64,000 nt of DNA from NCBI GenBank assembly GCA_900544995.1, contig UQXC01000001.1:1-64000 (forward strand), in the 5' to 3' direction. This DNA is from an uncultured Collinsella sp. GTDB taxonomy: Bacteria; Actinomycetota; Coriobacteriia; Coriobacteriales; Coriobacteriaceae. The translations under genes and the position numbers were made by a program. The notes under the pieces were generated by a model, which had not been told where the DNA came from, made no database searches, and worked only from the letters and a program-made list of their open reading frames with translations. Positions 1 to 8,113 of the stretch are shown in pieces; position 1 is the first letter of the stretch; every line of letters starts with the position of its first letter.

Positions 1-50
1 ATAGACCTCGAAAGGCCGGGGGCCACCGGCGGGCCCCCCGCCGTTGCTGT

Positions 51-70
51 AAACACAACATATTGTGTTT
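51..70. repeat. 8-bp perfect inverted repeat upstream of mraZ
   Basis: AAACACAA (51-58) and TTGTGTTT (63-70) flank a 4-base loop. The T-rich right arm could end transcription from a gene left of the window, since GC-rich complementary runs lie just before it (18-42). It could equally be a small operator. Nothing else recognisable lies in the first 80 bases. Confidence 0.45.
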
Positions 71-118
71 TCGAACATGTGCTTGGGGGTGTTTTGCGAT
101 ATATGGTGGGTGGAGTGG

Positions 119-168
119 TGGGGCGGGGTGGGGGAAGGGGTGGGGAAAGGTGTTGAAAAATGGGGCGG
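119..168 (+). promoter_or_regulatory. MraZ-type operator: repeated TGGGG boxes
   Basis: TGGGG occurs at 119, 129, 141 and 161, with spacings of 10, 12 and 20 bases. MraZ family proteins are known to bind clustered TGGGN repeats in front of their own gene and repress the dcw operon. The last box sits between the -35 and -10 elements of the predicted mraZ promoter, which fits repression. The G runs at 120-145 also match a G-quadruplex pattern. Confidence 0.7.
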
Positions 169-181
169 TTCCCCATATTAT
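153..181 (+). promoter_or_regulatory. Predicted sigma70-type promoter of the dcw operon
   Basis: A -35 box TTGAAA (153-158) is separated by exactly 17 bases from a -10 box TATTAT (176-181), predicting a transcript start near 188 and a leader of about 60 nt before mraZ. The MraZ boxes overlap and precede it. Confidence 0.65.
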
Positions 182-249
182 TAATGACGTCGACAGGCGG
201 GGTGGTTCCCCGCGTACGTGCCATCTGAGTAACCGAGGGGAGGGCGCAC

Positions 250-684
250 ATGGGAATGACTGGTGCATACGAGCGCAATCTCGATGCAAAAGGTCGTCTA
301 TCCCTGCCTGCACCCCTTCGCGAGGAGCTTGGAGAGCACGTTCGCGTGTTTAAAGCCCTGGATGTCGATGCTCTGTACGTGTTCTCTGCCGAGGCCTTCG
401 ATAAGTGGGTCGAAGGACTCTTCGCGGGTCGTGAGGGCCACGAGGGTTTTAACCCGCGTGACATCAACGACCAGAAGCTCATGAGGGCGATCAACAAGCG
501 CACCACGTCGATGGATGTGGACAGCGCGGGTCGTATCGGTCTTTCTGAGTCTCTCCGCAAGCAGGCGAACCTCGACCGCGAGGTCACGGTTGTGGGCAAC
601 TACGACCACCTTGAGGTTTGGGACCGCGCTACGGCCGATGAGGACGATGATGACGAGGCCCTGCTGGACCTCTTCTTCTCGTAA
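250..684 (+). CDS. mraZ: Transcriptional regulator MraZ
   Basis: A 144-residue protein with two SpoVT/AbrB-like half domains. The first carries the DAKGR signature (residues about 12-20) and the second carries DSAGR (about 92-96), as expected for the ring-forming MraZ family. It is the first gene of the dcw cluster and probably represses it through the TGGGG boxes just upstream. The acidic tail (EDDDDE near residue 135) is somewhat unusual. The start at 250 follows a GAGGGGAGGG ribosome site; a second ATG two codons later (256) is also possible. rsmH follows after 20 bases. Confidence 0.95.
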   Translation: MGMTGAYERNLDAKGRLSLPAPLREELGEHVRVFKALDVDALYVFSAEAFDKWVEGLFAGREGHEGFNPRDINDQKLMRAINKRTTSMDVDSAGRIGLSESLRKQANLDREVTVVGNYDHLEVWDRATADEDDDDEALLDLFFS

Positions 685-704
685 GGGCAAGGCACGAGTA
701 GCGG

Positions 705-1670
705 ATGGAGCGTGGGATCTTGACACAAGAATATCGGCATGAACCTGTCATGCTCGGCGAAGTGCTTGAGTCGCTGCAGCTAAAGAGCGGCTCCGTCGTC
801 TGCGACTGCACCCTTGGCGGTGCCGGCCATTCGGTAAAGATGGCCGCGCAGGTGGGGAAAACCGGCCTTTTGCTCGGCGTCGATCAGGACGACATGGCCC
901 TCGAGGCCGCTGGCGCCCGTCTGGACCGCGAGGTTCCCGGCGTTCCGCACCAGCTGCTGAAGGGCAACTTCGGCGACTTGGACGAGCTGCTTTGCTCGGC
1001 CGAGGTGCCTGGGGTCGATGGCTTCCTGTTCGATTTGGGCGTTTCGTCACCGCAACTCGATATCCCTGGCAGGGGCTTTTCGTATAACGAGGATGCCCCA
1101 TTGGACATGCGGATGGATCCGGGTAATAACACCTTAAACGCAGCTGAGGTCATCAACACCTACAACGAACACGACCTCGCCCGGATTCTACGCGTCTACG
1201 GCGAAGAGAAGTTCGCCTCGCAGATCGCGCGCGAGATCGTGCGCCGCCGCGAGCAAGAACCGATCGAAACCACCGGCCAATTTGTCGAGATCATCAAGGC
1301 GGGTATCCCGGCTGCCGCTCGTCGGCATGGCGGACACCCGGCCAAGAAAAGTTTCCAGGCCATTCGCATCGAGGTCAATCACGAGCTCGATGTGCTCGAG
1401 AGAGGGCTTGATGCCGCCACCAGGTGGCTCAACCCGGGCGGGCGTATTTGCGTCATCTCGTATCACTCGCTCGAGGACCGTATCGTAAAGAACCACTTTA
1501 AGGAGATGAGCCAGGGGTGCACGTGTCCGCCGGAGATTCCGGTGTGCGTGTGCGGCAACGTGCCGATACTCAAGGTCATCACTCGCAAACCCTTGGTTGC
1601 CCAGCCTGATGAGGTTGAGCGCAACCCTCGGGCGAGATCAGCCAAAATCCGCGTGGCGCAGCGTCTGTAG
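705..1670 (+). CDS. rsmH: 16S rRNA (cytosine(1402)-N(4))-methyltransferase RsmH
   Basis: RsmH methylates N4 of C1402 in 16S rRNA using SAM. The 321-residue length is normal for the family. The SAM-binding loop TLGGAGHS is near residue 37, and the C-terminal VISYHSLEDRIVK block is diagnostic. The start is uncertain: ATG 705 has no good ribosome site, while an in-frame TTG at 720 has GGAG (707-710) nine bases upstream and would give 316 residues beginning MTQEYRHEPVM, the usual family N-terminus. It sits second in the dcw cluster, directly after mraZ, as in most bacteria. Confidence 0.95.
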   Translation: MERGILTQEYRHEPVMLGEVLESLQLKSGSVVCDCTLGGAGHSVKMAAQVGKTGLLLGVDQDDMALEAAGARLDREVPGVPHQLLKGNFGDLDELLCSAEVPGVDGFLFDLGVSSPQLDIPGRGFSYNEDAPLDMRMDPGNNTLNAAEVINTYNEHDLARILRVYGEEKFASQIAREIVRRREQEPIETTGQFVEIIKAGIPAAARRHGGHPAKKSFQAIRIEVNHELDVLERGLDAATRWLNPGGRICVISYHSLEDRIVKNHFKEMSQGCTCPPEIPVCVCGNVPILKVITRKPLVAQPDEVERNPRARSAKIRVAQRL

Positions 1671-1760
1671 GCGCGACCGCGCGATATTGGACCTCCCGCT
1701 CGCACCATAAACGAAGCTTAAACACACTACCAACGTACTCGGGATGGGAGGCGGCATATC

Positions 1761-2231
1761 ATGGGCTACAACACTTCAAGCGCAGCACTCGCCTATGATA
1801 TGAACGCCATGCCCGCCTATCGTGAGACGCCGCAGGCCCCCGTTGCTCCCCGTGAGCAGCGCACGCCGCGCTTTGATGTCTACACGGGCGCGGGCCGTCA
1901 GGCAAACCAGGCGGTAAGCCCGGTTTTCATGAGCGTTCTTAAAACGTTTTGCATCATTGCGGCTATCTTCATGACGATTGGCGTCGCCCGCGTGGCGCTC
2001 GCCGGCGTTACGGCCCAGGTGCTCAACAGCAACGCCGAGCTTACCAACACGCTCGAAAAGGCGACCGATGAGAGCTCCGACCTGGAGGTCATGCATTCGG
2101 TCTATGGCGCCGACACGCGCATTCGCGACCTTGCGGGCGCTTATGGCATGGTGGAGCCCAGCGAGAGCGTTACACTTGACTTTTCGCAGGATGCAGCCGC
2201 GGGCGCCAACGCGACCGCGACCGCTCAGTAG
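1761..2231 (+). CDS. ftsL: FtsL-like cell division protein
   Basis: A 156-residue bitopic membrane protein. It has a cytoplasmic N-terminus of about 55 residues, one transmembrane helix (about 58-83, VLKTFCIIAAIFMTIG region), then a short predicted coiled coil (about 84-110) and a low-complexity Ala/Thr tail. Sequence identity to known FtsL is weak, as is usual for this fast-evolving family. The call rests on topology and position between rsmH and ftsI, where ftsL always lies. In other species FtsL joins FtsB and FtsQ to activate FtsWI. A GGGAGG ribosome site precedes the ATG. Confidence 0.75.
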   Translation: MGYNTSSAALAYDMNAMPAYRETPQAPVAPREQRTPRFDVYTGAGRQANQAVSPVFMSVLKTFCIIAAIFMTIGVARVALAGVTAQVLNSNAELTNTLEKATDESSDLEVMHSVYGADTRIRDLAGAYGMVEPSESVTLDFSQDAAAGANATATAQ

Positions 2232-2248
2232 CAAGACGGTAGCTGAGT

Positions 2249-4114
2249 ATGACAAATGACTATCGCCGCGGTTCCGATGGGGGCCGCGGTTCTGGACGTC
2301 CCTCGTCGCGGGGACGTTCTGGTTATCAAGGAACGGGTCGGCAATCTTACAACGCCGGGCAGTCCCGTGGCAACGACCCGGCGTCGCGACTTCGCGGCTC
2401 GGGCGGCCCTCAAGTGCATAACACCAGGTCGCGCAAGAGTTCGTCGACCGAATGGCTCACAGGCGCGCCTCTGCCTCGCCGCAAAGCCGTCATGGGATTC
2501 ATTGGGCTTGGCTTGGGCTTGGGCGTCTTTCGCCTTGCCGACTATCAAATTGTCGAAGCCGATAAACTGCGCGAGCGTGCCGATGCGCGCCGCCTGCTTG
2601 CGCAGACCCTCTATGCCAAACGCGGCACCATCTACGACCGCAACGGTAACGTGCTGGCGTCGTCGGTCGAATGTCGCAACATCGCCGTGAACCCGCAGCT
2701 TGTCGAGGATGTTGACAAGACGGTGTCGGCGCTGGTCAAGGCAACTGGAATCGATAAAAAGACCTGCCGCAAGCTCGTCGAGTCCGATGGCACCTGGGTG
2801 TATATCAAGCGCCAAGTGGACGAAGACGATGCTGCGGTGCTGGAGAAGAAGAACCTGCCCGGCGTGCTTTTTGAGCAGGCCATGAAGCGCGTATATCCAT
2901 ACGGCAATCTGGCATCGCAGGTGCTGGGTGTAGTGAATGTGGACAACGACGGCTTGACGGGTCTCGAAAAGCAATACAACAAGCTTCTGACCGGCACGAA
3001 CGGTTCTCTCGTGCGCGAGCGCGCGAGGGACGGCAGCTATATCGCGGGCGGTGCCTATAAAAAGGTGGCCGCGGTCGACGGCGTTGATATCGTGACGACG
3101 CTCGACGTCAATATCCAGCGTGCGGCTGAGGATGCTCTGGCAGAGGCTGTCGAGAAGACAAAGGCCAAGAACGGCTCGGCTTTGGTCACCGACCCCACGA
3201 CCGGTGAAATTCTCGCAGCCTGCTCGTACCCGACCTACGACCAGACCGATCTGGAGAACGCCAAGACCGAGGATATGAACCTGCGCCTGGTCACTGACGC
3301 CTACGAGCCCGGCTCGGTCTTTAAGACGCTCGTGGCGGGCGCCGGCTTCGACTTGGGCGTCGTACGATCGAGTACGTCGTTTGAGGTGCCGGCGAGCATC
3401 AAGGTGGGCGACGATACCGTTACCGATGCCGATAAGCGCGACTATGGCATGACCATGGATGTGCGCGAGATGATGCGCCGTTCGTCCAATGTGGGCTTTG
3501 TCCTGGTGGGGCGCAAGATCGGTGCCGACGACTTTGCCGCCTATGTGGACAAGTGGGGCATCGGTCACAGCTCGGGTGTCGATTTTCCGGGCGAGAGCCT
3601 GGGTATCGTCAAGGAGCGTGACCAGTATGACGGCGCCACGCTGGGCTCGATGAGCTTTGGACAGGCACTGTCCGTCTCGCCAATTGAGATCGCACGTGCC
3701 GTGGGCGGCATCGCCAACGGCGGCGTGATGATGACACCGCACTTCTATAAGTCCAGCAAAGGCGACGAGAAGGACTGGGGCGAAGGCGAGCGTGCGATTT
3801 CTGAGGATGCCGCATCCCAGGTGACATCGTGCATGCAGACGGTCGTGTCCGAGGGAACGGGCGTTGGCGGCGCGGTTGACGGCTATGACGTGGCGGGTAA
3901 GACCGGTACGGCCGAACGTGCCGACGAGAACGGCGGCTACCTCAAGGAGAACTACATGTCGTCCTTTATGGGCTTTGCACCGGCACAATCGCCCAAGGTG
4001 CTGTGCTATATCACGCTCGACGGAACGCCGAGCGGCTCAGATGCCGCTGCGGTGCCGTTCCAGTCCATTATGGCCAACGCGCTCGACGTGCTGGGTATCC
4101 CGCACACGAAGTAG
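2249..4114 (+). CDS. ftsI: Septal penicillin-binding protein FtsI (PBP2/3, transpeptidase)
   Basis: FtsI cross-links septal peptidoglycan. The protein has 621 residues: a Gly/Arg/Ser-rich cytoplasmic tail (1-75), one transmembrane helix (about 78-97), a PBP dimer domain, and the transpeptidase domain. All three catalytic motifs are present: SVFK with the nucleophile Ser356, SSN at 412-414, and KTGT from residue 551. No PASTA domain is visible. It follows ftsL by 17 bases. murE, which usually comes next, is missing; a 126-base gap leads to murF instead. Confidence 0.95.
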   Translation: MTNDYRRGSDGGRGSGRPSSRGRSGYQGTGRQSYNAGQSRGNDPASRLRGSGGPQVHNTRSRKSSSTEWLTGAPLPRRKAVMGFIGLGLGLGVFRLADYQIVEADKLRERADARRLLAQTLYAKRGTIYDRNGNVLASSVECRNIAVNPQLVEDVDKTVSALVKATGIDKKTCRKLVESDGTWVYIKRQVDEDDAAVLEKKNLPGVLFEQAMKRVYPYGNLASQVLGVVNVDNDGLTGLEKQYNKLLTGTNGSLVRERARDGSYIAGGAYKKVAAVDGVDIVTTLDVNIQRAAEDALAEAVEKTKAKNGSALVTDPTTGEILAACSYPTYDQTDLENAKTEDMNLRLVTDAYEPGSVFKTLVAGAGFDLGVVRSSTSFEVPASIKVGDDTVTDADKRDYGMTMDVREMMRRSSNVGFVLVGRKIGADDFAAYVDKWGIGHSSGVDFPGESLGIVKERDQYDGATLGSMSFGQALSVSPIEIARAVGGIANGGVMMTPHFYKSSKGDEKDWGEGERAISEDAASQVTSCMQTVVSEGTGVGGAVDGYDVAGKTGTAERADENGGYLKENYMSSFMGFAPAQSPKVLCYITLDGTPSGSDAAAVPFQSIMANALDVLGIPHTK

Positions 4115-4240
4115 GGGGTTACAATCTTTGGGGCGTTGTTTGTTGTCCCATATGAGGGTGTTCACATGCCCTGCACCACGCATGTGCGGCGCTGGGATAC
4201 AATACGCCGATAGCATTATTAGGTTTACAGGGGAGCTGCA
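4115..4240 (+). promoter_or_regulatory. ftsI-murF gap, possible internal promoter
   Basis: This is the largest gap inside the mur genes before murG and lies where murE normally sits. It contains TACAAT at 4197-4202, a good -10 candidate, but no convincing -35 box 16-18 bases upstream. A second TTACAAT is near 4119. No remnant of murE coding sequence could be recognised. A secondary promoter for murF onward is plausible but unproven. Confidence 0.3.
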
Positions 4241-5665
4241 ATGATAGAGATCGCCGTCAACAACCTCGCGGCCGCAACAGGGGCCCGAACCGTGACGGGA
4301 GAAGCCGATCGGGTATGCCGTGGGTGCGTTATCGACTCGCGCCAGGTCGAGGAAGGGACGATTTTCGTCGCCTTTCCCGGCGAAAACGTCGACGGCAATG
4401 ATTTTGCTTCCCGTGCCGTCCAGTCGGGTGCCGGCGCCGTCGTGATGACGCGTGAGCCCGAGGCCGAGCTGGTCTCGCTGGCGCAGGACAAGGGGTGCGC
4501 CATCCTGCTGACCGATGATCCCGAGGAGTTTCTGCTGCGTTTGGCGCACGCGTATCGCCTGGAGCTTGGCTGCCTGGTCGTTGGTATTACCGGTTCCATC
4601 GGCAAGACGACGACCAAGGACGTGCTCGCCGCCGTGCTCGCCAAGCGCTATCGTGTCTGGGCCACCAAGGGCAATTTCAATAACCTGATCGGCATGCCGC
4701 TCACGGTGCTTTCCGCTCCGGCCGATACCGAGGTCCTGGTGCTCGAGATGGGCATGAACCATTTCCACGAGATTGAGCGCCTGTCCCAGTCCGCCAATCC
4801 CAACCTTGCCATCGTGAGCAAGATTGGTACCTCTCATATCGGCATTTTGGGTAGCCGCGAGAACATCGCCCGCGCTAAGGCCGAGATTGTCCAGGGTATG
4901 TGCGCCGCCGGCGACTATTTGCCGCTGCTGGTTTTGGGCGGCGAGGACGACTATACACCGTTCATTCGCGATACGTTCGCCCAGCCTGCTGGTATCGACG
5001 TGATGCTGGCCGGCGTCTCGGACGATGATGAGGTCCGTGCCCGCGACATTCGTGTTGATGACGAGGGCCGTCCGGTCTTTACGCTCGATTTTGGCCAGGG
5101 TGAGACGACCGATACCATGCTTGCCATCCCCGGCGTGCAGTCCGTCCCAAATGCCGTTAAGGCCGCCGCAGTTGCCTATCGCCTGGGCGTGACGCCCGAG
5201 CAGATCGATGCTGCCTTTAGAGGCCTCACGATCACCGGTCACCGCCAGGAGATCAAGCGCGCCAAGAGCGGTGCCCGCGTCATTGACGATTCCTATAACG
5301 CCAGTGCCGAATCCATGGCTGCTGGCCTCGATCTGCTGTGCTCGCTTTCGTGCACGGGGTCTCGTATGGCGATCCTGGGCGAGATGGGCGAGATGGGCGA
5401 TGAGGCTCCTCGCATGCATGAGCTCGTGGGCGCCTATGCCGCCGCCAAGAAGCTCGACATGCTGGCGTGCGTGGGTGGTGAGCTGGCCCAGCTTATGGCC
5501 GATGCTGCGCGCATGATGGGCATGGACGAGGACCGCATCCAGGCGTTCTCCGATTATCAGCAGGTGCTCGACCGCATGGGCGGCGCGCTTGAAAAACATG
5601 ATGTTGTACTGGTCAAGGGTTCCCGCTTTGTTGAGCTCGACCGCTTTGTGGAAGGTGTGTGCTAG
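4241..5665 (+). CDS. murF: UDP-N-acetylmuramoyl-tripeptide--D-alanyl-D-alanine ligase MurF
   Basis: MurF adds D-Ala-D-Ala to UDP-MurNAc-tripeptide with ATP, the last cytoplasmic step of the pentapeptide. The 474-residue protein has the three Mur ligase domains. The N-terminal domain includes the DSRQVEEGTIFVA block. The central ATPase carries the P-loop GSIGKTTTK near residue 118. The C-terminal domain carries DDSYNASAESM (about 348-358), typical for MurF. A ribosome site AGGGGAG precedes ATG 4241. mraY follows after 3 bases. Confidence 0.95.
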   Translation: MIEIAVNNLAAATGARTVTGEADRVCRGCVIDSRQVEEGTIFVAFPGENVDGNDFASRAVQSGAGAVVMTREPEAELVSLAQDKGCAILLTDDPEEFLLRLAHAYRLELGCLVVGITGSIGKTTTKDVLAAVLAKRYRVWATKGNFNNLIGMPLTVLSAPADTEVLVLEMGMNHFHEIERLSQSANPNLAIVSKIGTSHIGILGSRENIARAKAEIVQGMCAAGDYLPLLVLGGEDDYTPFIRDTFAQPAGIDVMLAGVSDDDEVRARDIRVDDEGRPVFTLDFGQGETTDTMLAIPGVQSVPNAVKAAAVAYRLGVTPEQIDAAFRGLTITGHRQEIKRAKSGARVIDDSYNASAESMAAGLDLLCSLSCTGSRMAILGEMGEMGDEAPRMHELVGAYAAAKKLDMLACVGGELAQLMADAARMMGMDEDRIQAFSDYQQVLDRMGGALEKHDVVLVKGSRFVELDRFVEGVC

Positions 5666-5668
5666 CCC

Positions 5669-6688
5669 ATGTTCGGCAATCCCTCGTATCCAACGTATCA
5701 GGCTTTTTTGGGGCTTGGCATCGCCGCTGCCATTGCGCTGCTGCTCATGCCGTGGTGGATCAAGCTGCTCAAGGTCGAGGGTATCGGTCAGCAGGTTCGT
5801 GCCGACGGCCCCAAGCGTCATTTGGTTAAGCAGGGAACGCCCACCATGGGTGGCGTTGTCATCCTCGTCGCGATCTCGCTGACCTGCCTGCTGATGGGCA
5901 AGCTCACCACCGAGCTCGTGCTCGTGCTGCTCGCCACGCTGGCGACCGGCGTGCTGGGCCTGATCGACGACCTGACCTCCGTTACGCATGGGCGCTCGCT
6001 CGGTCTGACGCCCCATGCCAAGATGATCGGCCTAACCATTATCTGTGTCACCTTTACGGTACTTGCCGTCAACTGGTGCGGCGTCGCCCCCGAGATTCGT
6101 TTTCCCGGCGGCCTGACGATTGACCTCGGTGTTCTTTCGACCACCATCTGTGGCCTTTCGTTCCCGTGGCTTTACATTGTCTTTTGCTGGCTGATGATCG
6201 CCGGTCTTTCTAATGCTGTGAACCTGACCGATGGCCTTGACGGTCTTGCTGGCGGCACCTCCATGATTGCCATGCTCGCCATGGCTGCCATGGCGTTTTT
6301 GCACGGAGACGTGAACCTGTCCATCTTCTGCACCGCGTGTGCCGGTGCCTGCTTGGGCTTTCTGTGGTTCAACTGCTATCCGGCGAGCATCTTTATGGGC
6401 GATACCGGCTCGCTTGCCCTGGGCGCCGCGTTTGCCTGTACGTCCATCATGACCAACACCGAGGTCGTCTCCCTCATCATCGGCGGCCTGTTTATCGTTG
6501 AGACCCTGTCGGTCATGATTCAGGTTGTCTACTTCCACTTTACGCACAAGCGCGTCTTCCTTATGGCGCCCATCCATCATCATTTCGAAAAGAAGGGCTG
6601 GGCCGAGACCAAGGTCGTCATCCGTTTTTGGATTATCGCTGCGGCCTTTGGTGCCGTTGGCCTTGCTTTGTTCTTCCAGTTGGGATAG
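5669..6688 (+). CDS. mraY: Phospho-N-acetylmuramoyl-pentapeptide-transferase MraY
   Basis: MraY transfers phospho-MurNAc-pentapeptide to undecaprenyl phosphate, making lipid I at the inner membrane face. The 339-residue protein is very hydrophobic with about ten transmembrane segments. Family motifs are clear: GTPTMGG near residue 54, NLTDGLDGLAGG near 183-194, and the HHHFEKKGW loop near the C-terminus. The start lies 3 bases after the murF stop with GGAAGG upstream, indicating translational coupling. Confidence 0.96.
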   Translation: MFGNPSYPTYQAFLGLGIAAAIALLLMPWWIKLLKVEGIGQQVRADGPKRHLVKQGTPTMGGVVILVAISLTCLLMGKLTTELVLVLLATLATGVLGLIDDLTSVTHGRSLGLTPHAKMIGLTIICVTFTVLAVNWCGVAPEIRFPGGLTIDLGVLSTTICGLSFPWLYIVFCWLMIAGLSNAVNLTDGLDGLAGGTSMIAMLAMAAMAFLHGDVNLSIFCTACAGACLGFLWFNCYPASIFMGDTGSLALGAAFACTSIMTNTEVVSLIIGGLFIVETLSVMIQVVYFHFTHKRVFLMAPIHHHFEKKGWAETKVVIRFWIIAAAFGAVGLALFFQLG

Positions 6689-6697
6689 TGGTCTTTC

Positions 6698-8104
6698 ATG
6701 CCTCTTGCTGATGTCTTTAGCCTGCTCGTTTTGGGTCAGGGCAAATCCGGTCTCGATGTCGCCCGCTGGGCGCTGGCACATCCCGAGCGCGTAAGCGCCG
6801 TTACCGTGTATGGCGGCGGCACCTCTGAGCCCAATGACGCCACGCGTGCGCTCGAGGCTGCTGGTGCGTCGTTTGTCTATGGGACCGAACAGGTCGAGGG
6901 TGCCTATGACGTATGCGTGACGTGCCCGGGCATCTCGGAGTTCTCGGGCTTCTTTAAGGCCGGGCGCGAGCATGCCGCCCAGATTATGGGTGAGCCCGAG
7001 TTTGCCTATCGCCTGTCGCCCGATAACTGGATTGCCATCACGGGCACCAACGGCAAGACGACCACCACGTCGCTGACTGATTATCTGCTTAAGGCTGCCG
7101 GCGAGGCCAGCGTTGCTGTCGGCAACATCGGCGAGCCGCCGGTCAACGAGATTGACGGCCGAGCCCACAACGAGTGGTTTGTGGCTGAGCTCTCGAGCTA
7201 TCAGATTGCTACGACAACTGAGCTCCACCCCCGCGTGGCGGTGCTGCTCAACATCACTCCCGACCACTTGGGCTGGCATAAGAGCCATAAGAACTATGCG
7301 CTTGCCAAGATCAAACTGTTTGACAATATGGCCGATGACGATCTGGTGGTTGTCGACGTCGAAGACGCCGGCATTCACGAGTTCGATGAGTACATCTACA
7401 CGCCGGGTCGTCGCATCTGCAAGGTTGCCTTTGACGAGCCTGAGGGCGAGGATGCCGCCTTTGTGCGCGATGGCAAGATGATCGTGCGTCTGAAGGGTGT
7501 CGAGACCCCGCTCATCGCTATATCCGAGCTCAAGATCTCGGGCCATCACAATGTTATCAATGCCCTATGCGCTGCCACGGCTGCCTTGGCGGTCGGTGCC
7601 GATGTCGACGGTGTCTGCCGCGGTCTTGCCTCGTTCCAGCCGCTCGAGCACCGCGTGGAGCCGTGTGGCGAGATTGACGGCGTGCGCTACGTCAACGATT
7701 CCAAGGCGACCAACACCGATGCGGTCGAGAAGGCACTGACGGCATTTCCCGATGACGACGTGATCTTGCTGCTCGGCGGCCACGATAAGGGCACGCCGCT
7801 CACGGACTTCGCGCGCGTCGTTATGGACAACGTGCGCTCGGTCGTCTGCTTTGGCGATGCGCGCGAGCGCTTCACCGCCGCTATGGACGAGGCTGATGTC
7901 GATGGCGATGTGGATATCGCCCAGGCGGATGACCTGCGCGATGCCGTGGACGTTGCCCGTTCGCTTTCGAGCCGTGGTGACGTGATCTTACTTTCTCCTG
8001 CCTGCTCTTCGTTCGATGAGTTCTCGGGCTATGAGGAGCGCGGCCGCGTGTTTAAGGACTATGTGGCCCAGCTTGCCGCTGCGGCGAAATCGCAAATGGA
8101 ATAG
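6698..8104 (+). CDS. murD: UDP-N-acetylmuramoylalanine--D-glutamate ligase MurD
   Basis: MurD adds D-Glu to UDP-MurNAc-L-Ala. The 468-residue protein has an N-terminal Rossmann-like domain (LVLGQGKSGLDVARWA), the central ATP-binding domain with P-loop TGTNGKTTTT (about residue 113), and a C-terminal domain with VNDSKATNTDA (about 332) and a GGHDKG loop, both typical of MurD. It starts 9 bases after mraY and is followed at once by ftsW. Confidence 0.95.
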   Translation: MPLADVFSLLVLGQGKSGLDVARWALAHPERVSAVTVYGGGTSEPNDATRALEAAGASFVYGTEQVEGAYDVCVTCPGISEFSGFFKAGREHAAQIMGEPEFAYRLSPDNWIAITGTNGKTTTTSLTDYLLKAAGEASVAVGNIGEPPVNEIDGRAHNEWFVAELSSYQIATTTELHPRVAVLLNITPDHLGWHKSHKNYALAKIKLFDNMADDDLVVVDVEDAGIHEFDEYIYTPGRRICKVAFDEPEGEDAAFVRDGKMIVRLKGVETPLIAISELKISGHHNVINALCAATAALAVGADVDGVCRGLASFQPLEHRVEPCGEIDGVRYVNDSKATNTDAVEKALTAFPDDDVILLLGGHDKGTPLTDFARVVMDNVRSVVCFGDARERFTAAMDEADVDGDVDIAQADDLRDAVDVARSLSSRGDVILLSPACSSFDEFSGYEERGRVFKDYVAQLAAAAKSQME

Positions 8105-8113
8105 GGGTTGCCG

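Noticed and set aside
2225..3988. Long open antisense frames opposite ftsI, mraY, murD, argH, modC and other genes
   Set aside because: They are byproducts of strong G/C wobble bias; the opposite strands hold well-recognised complete genes, and the antisense products have no family features or ribosome sites.
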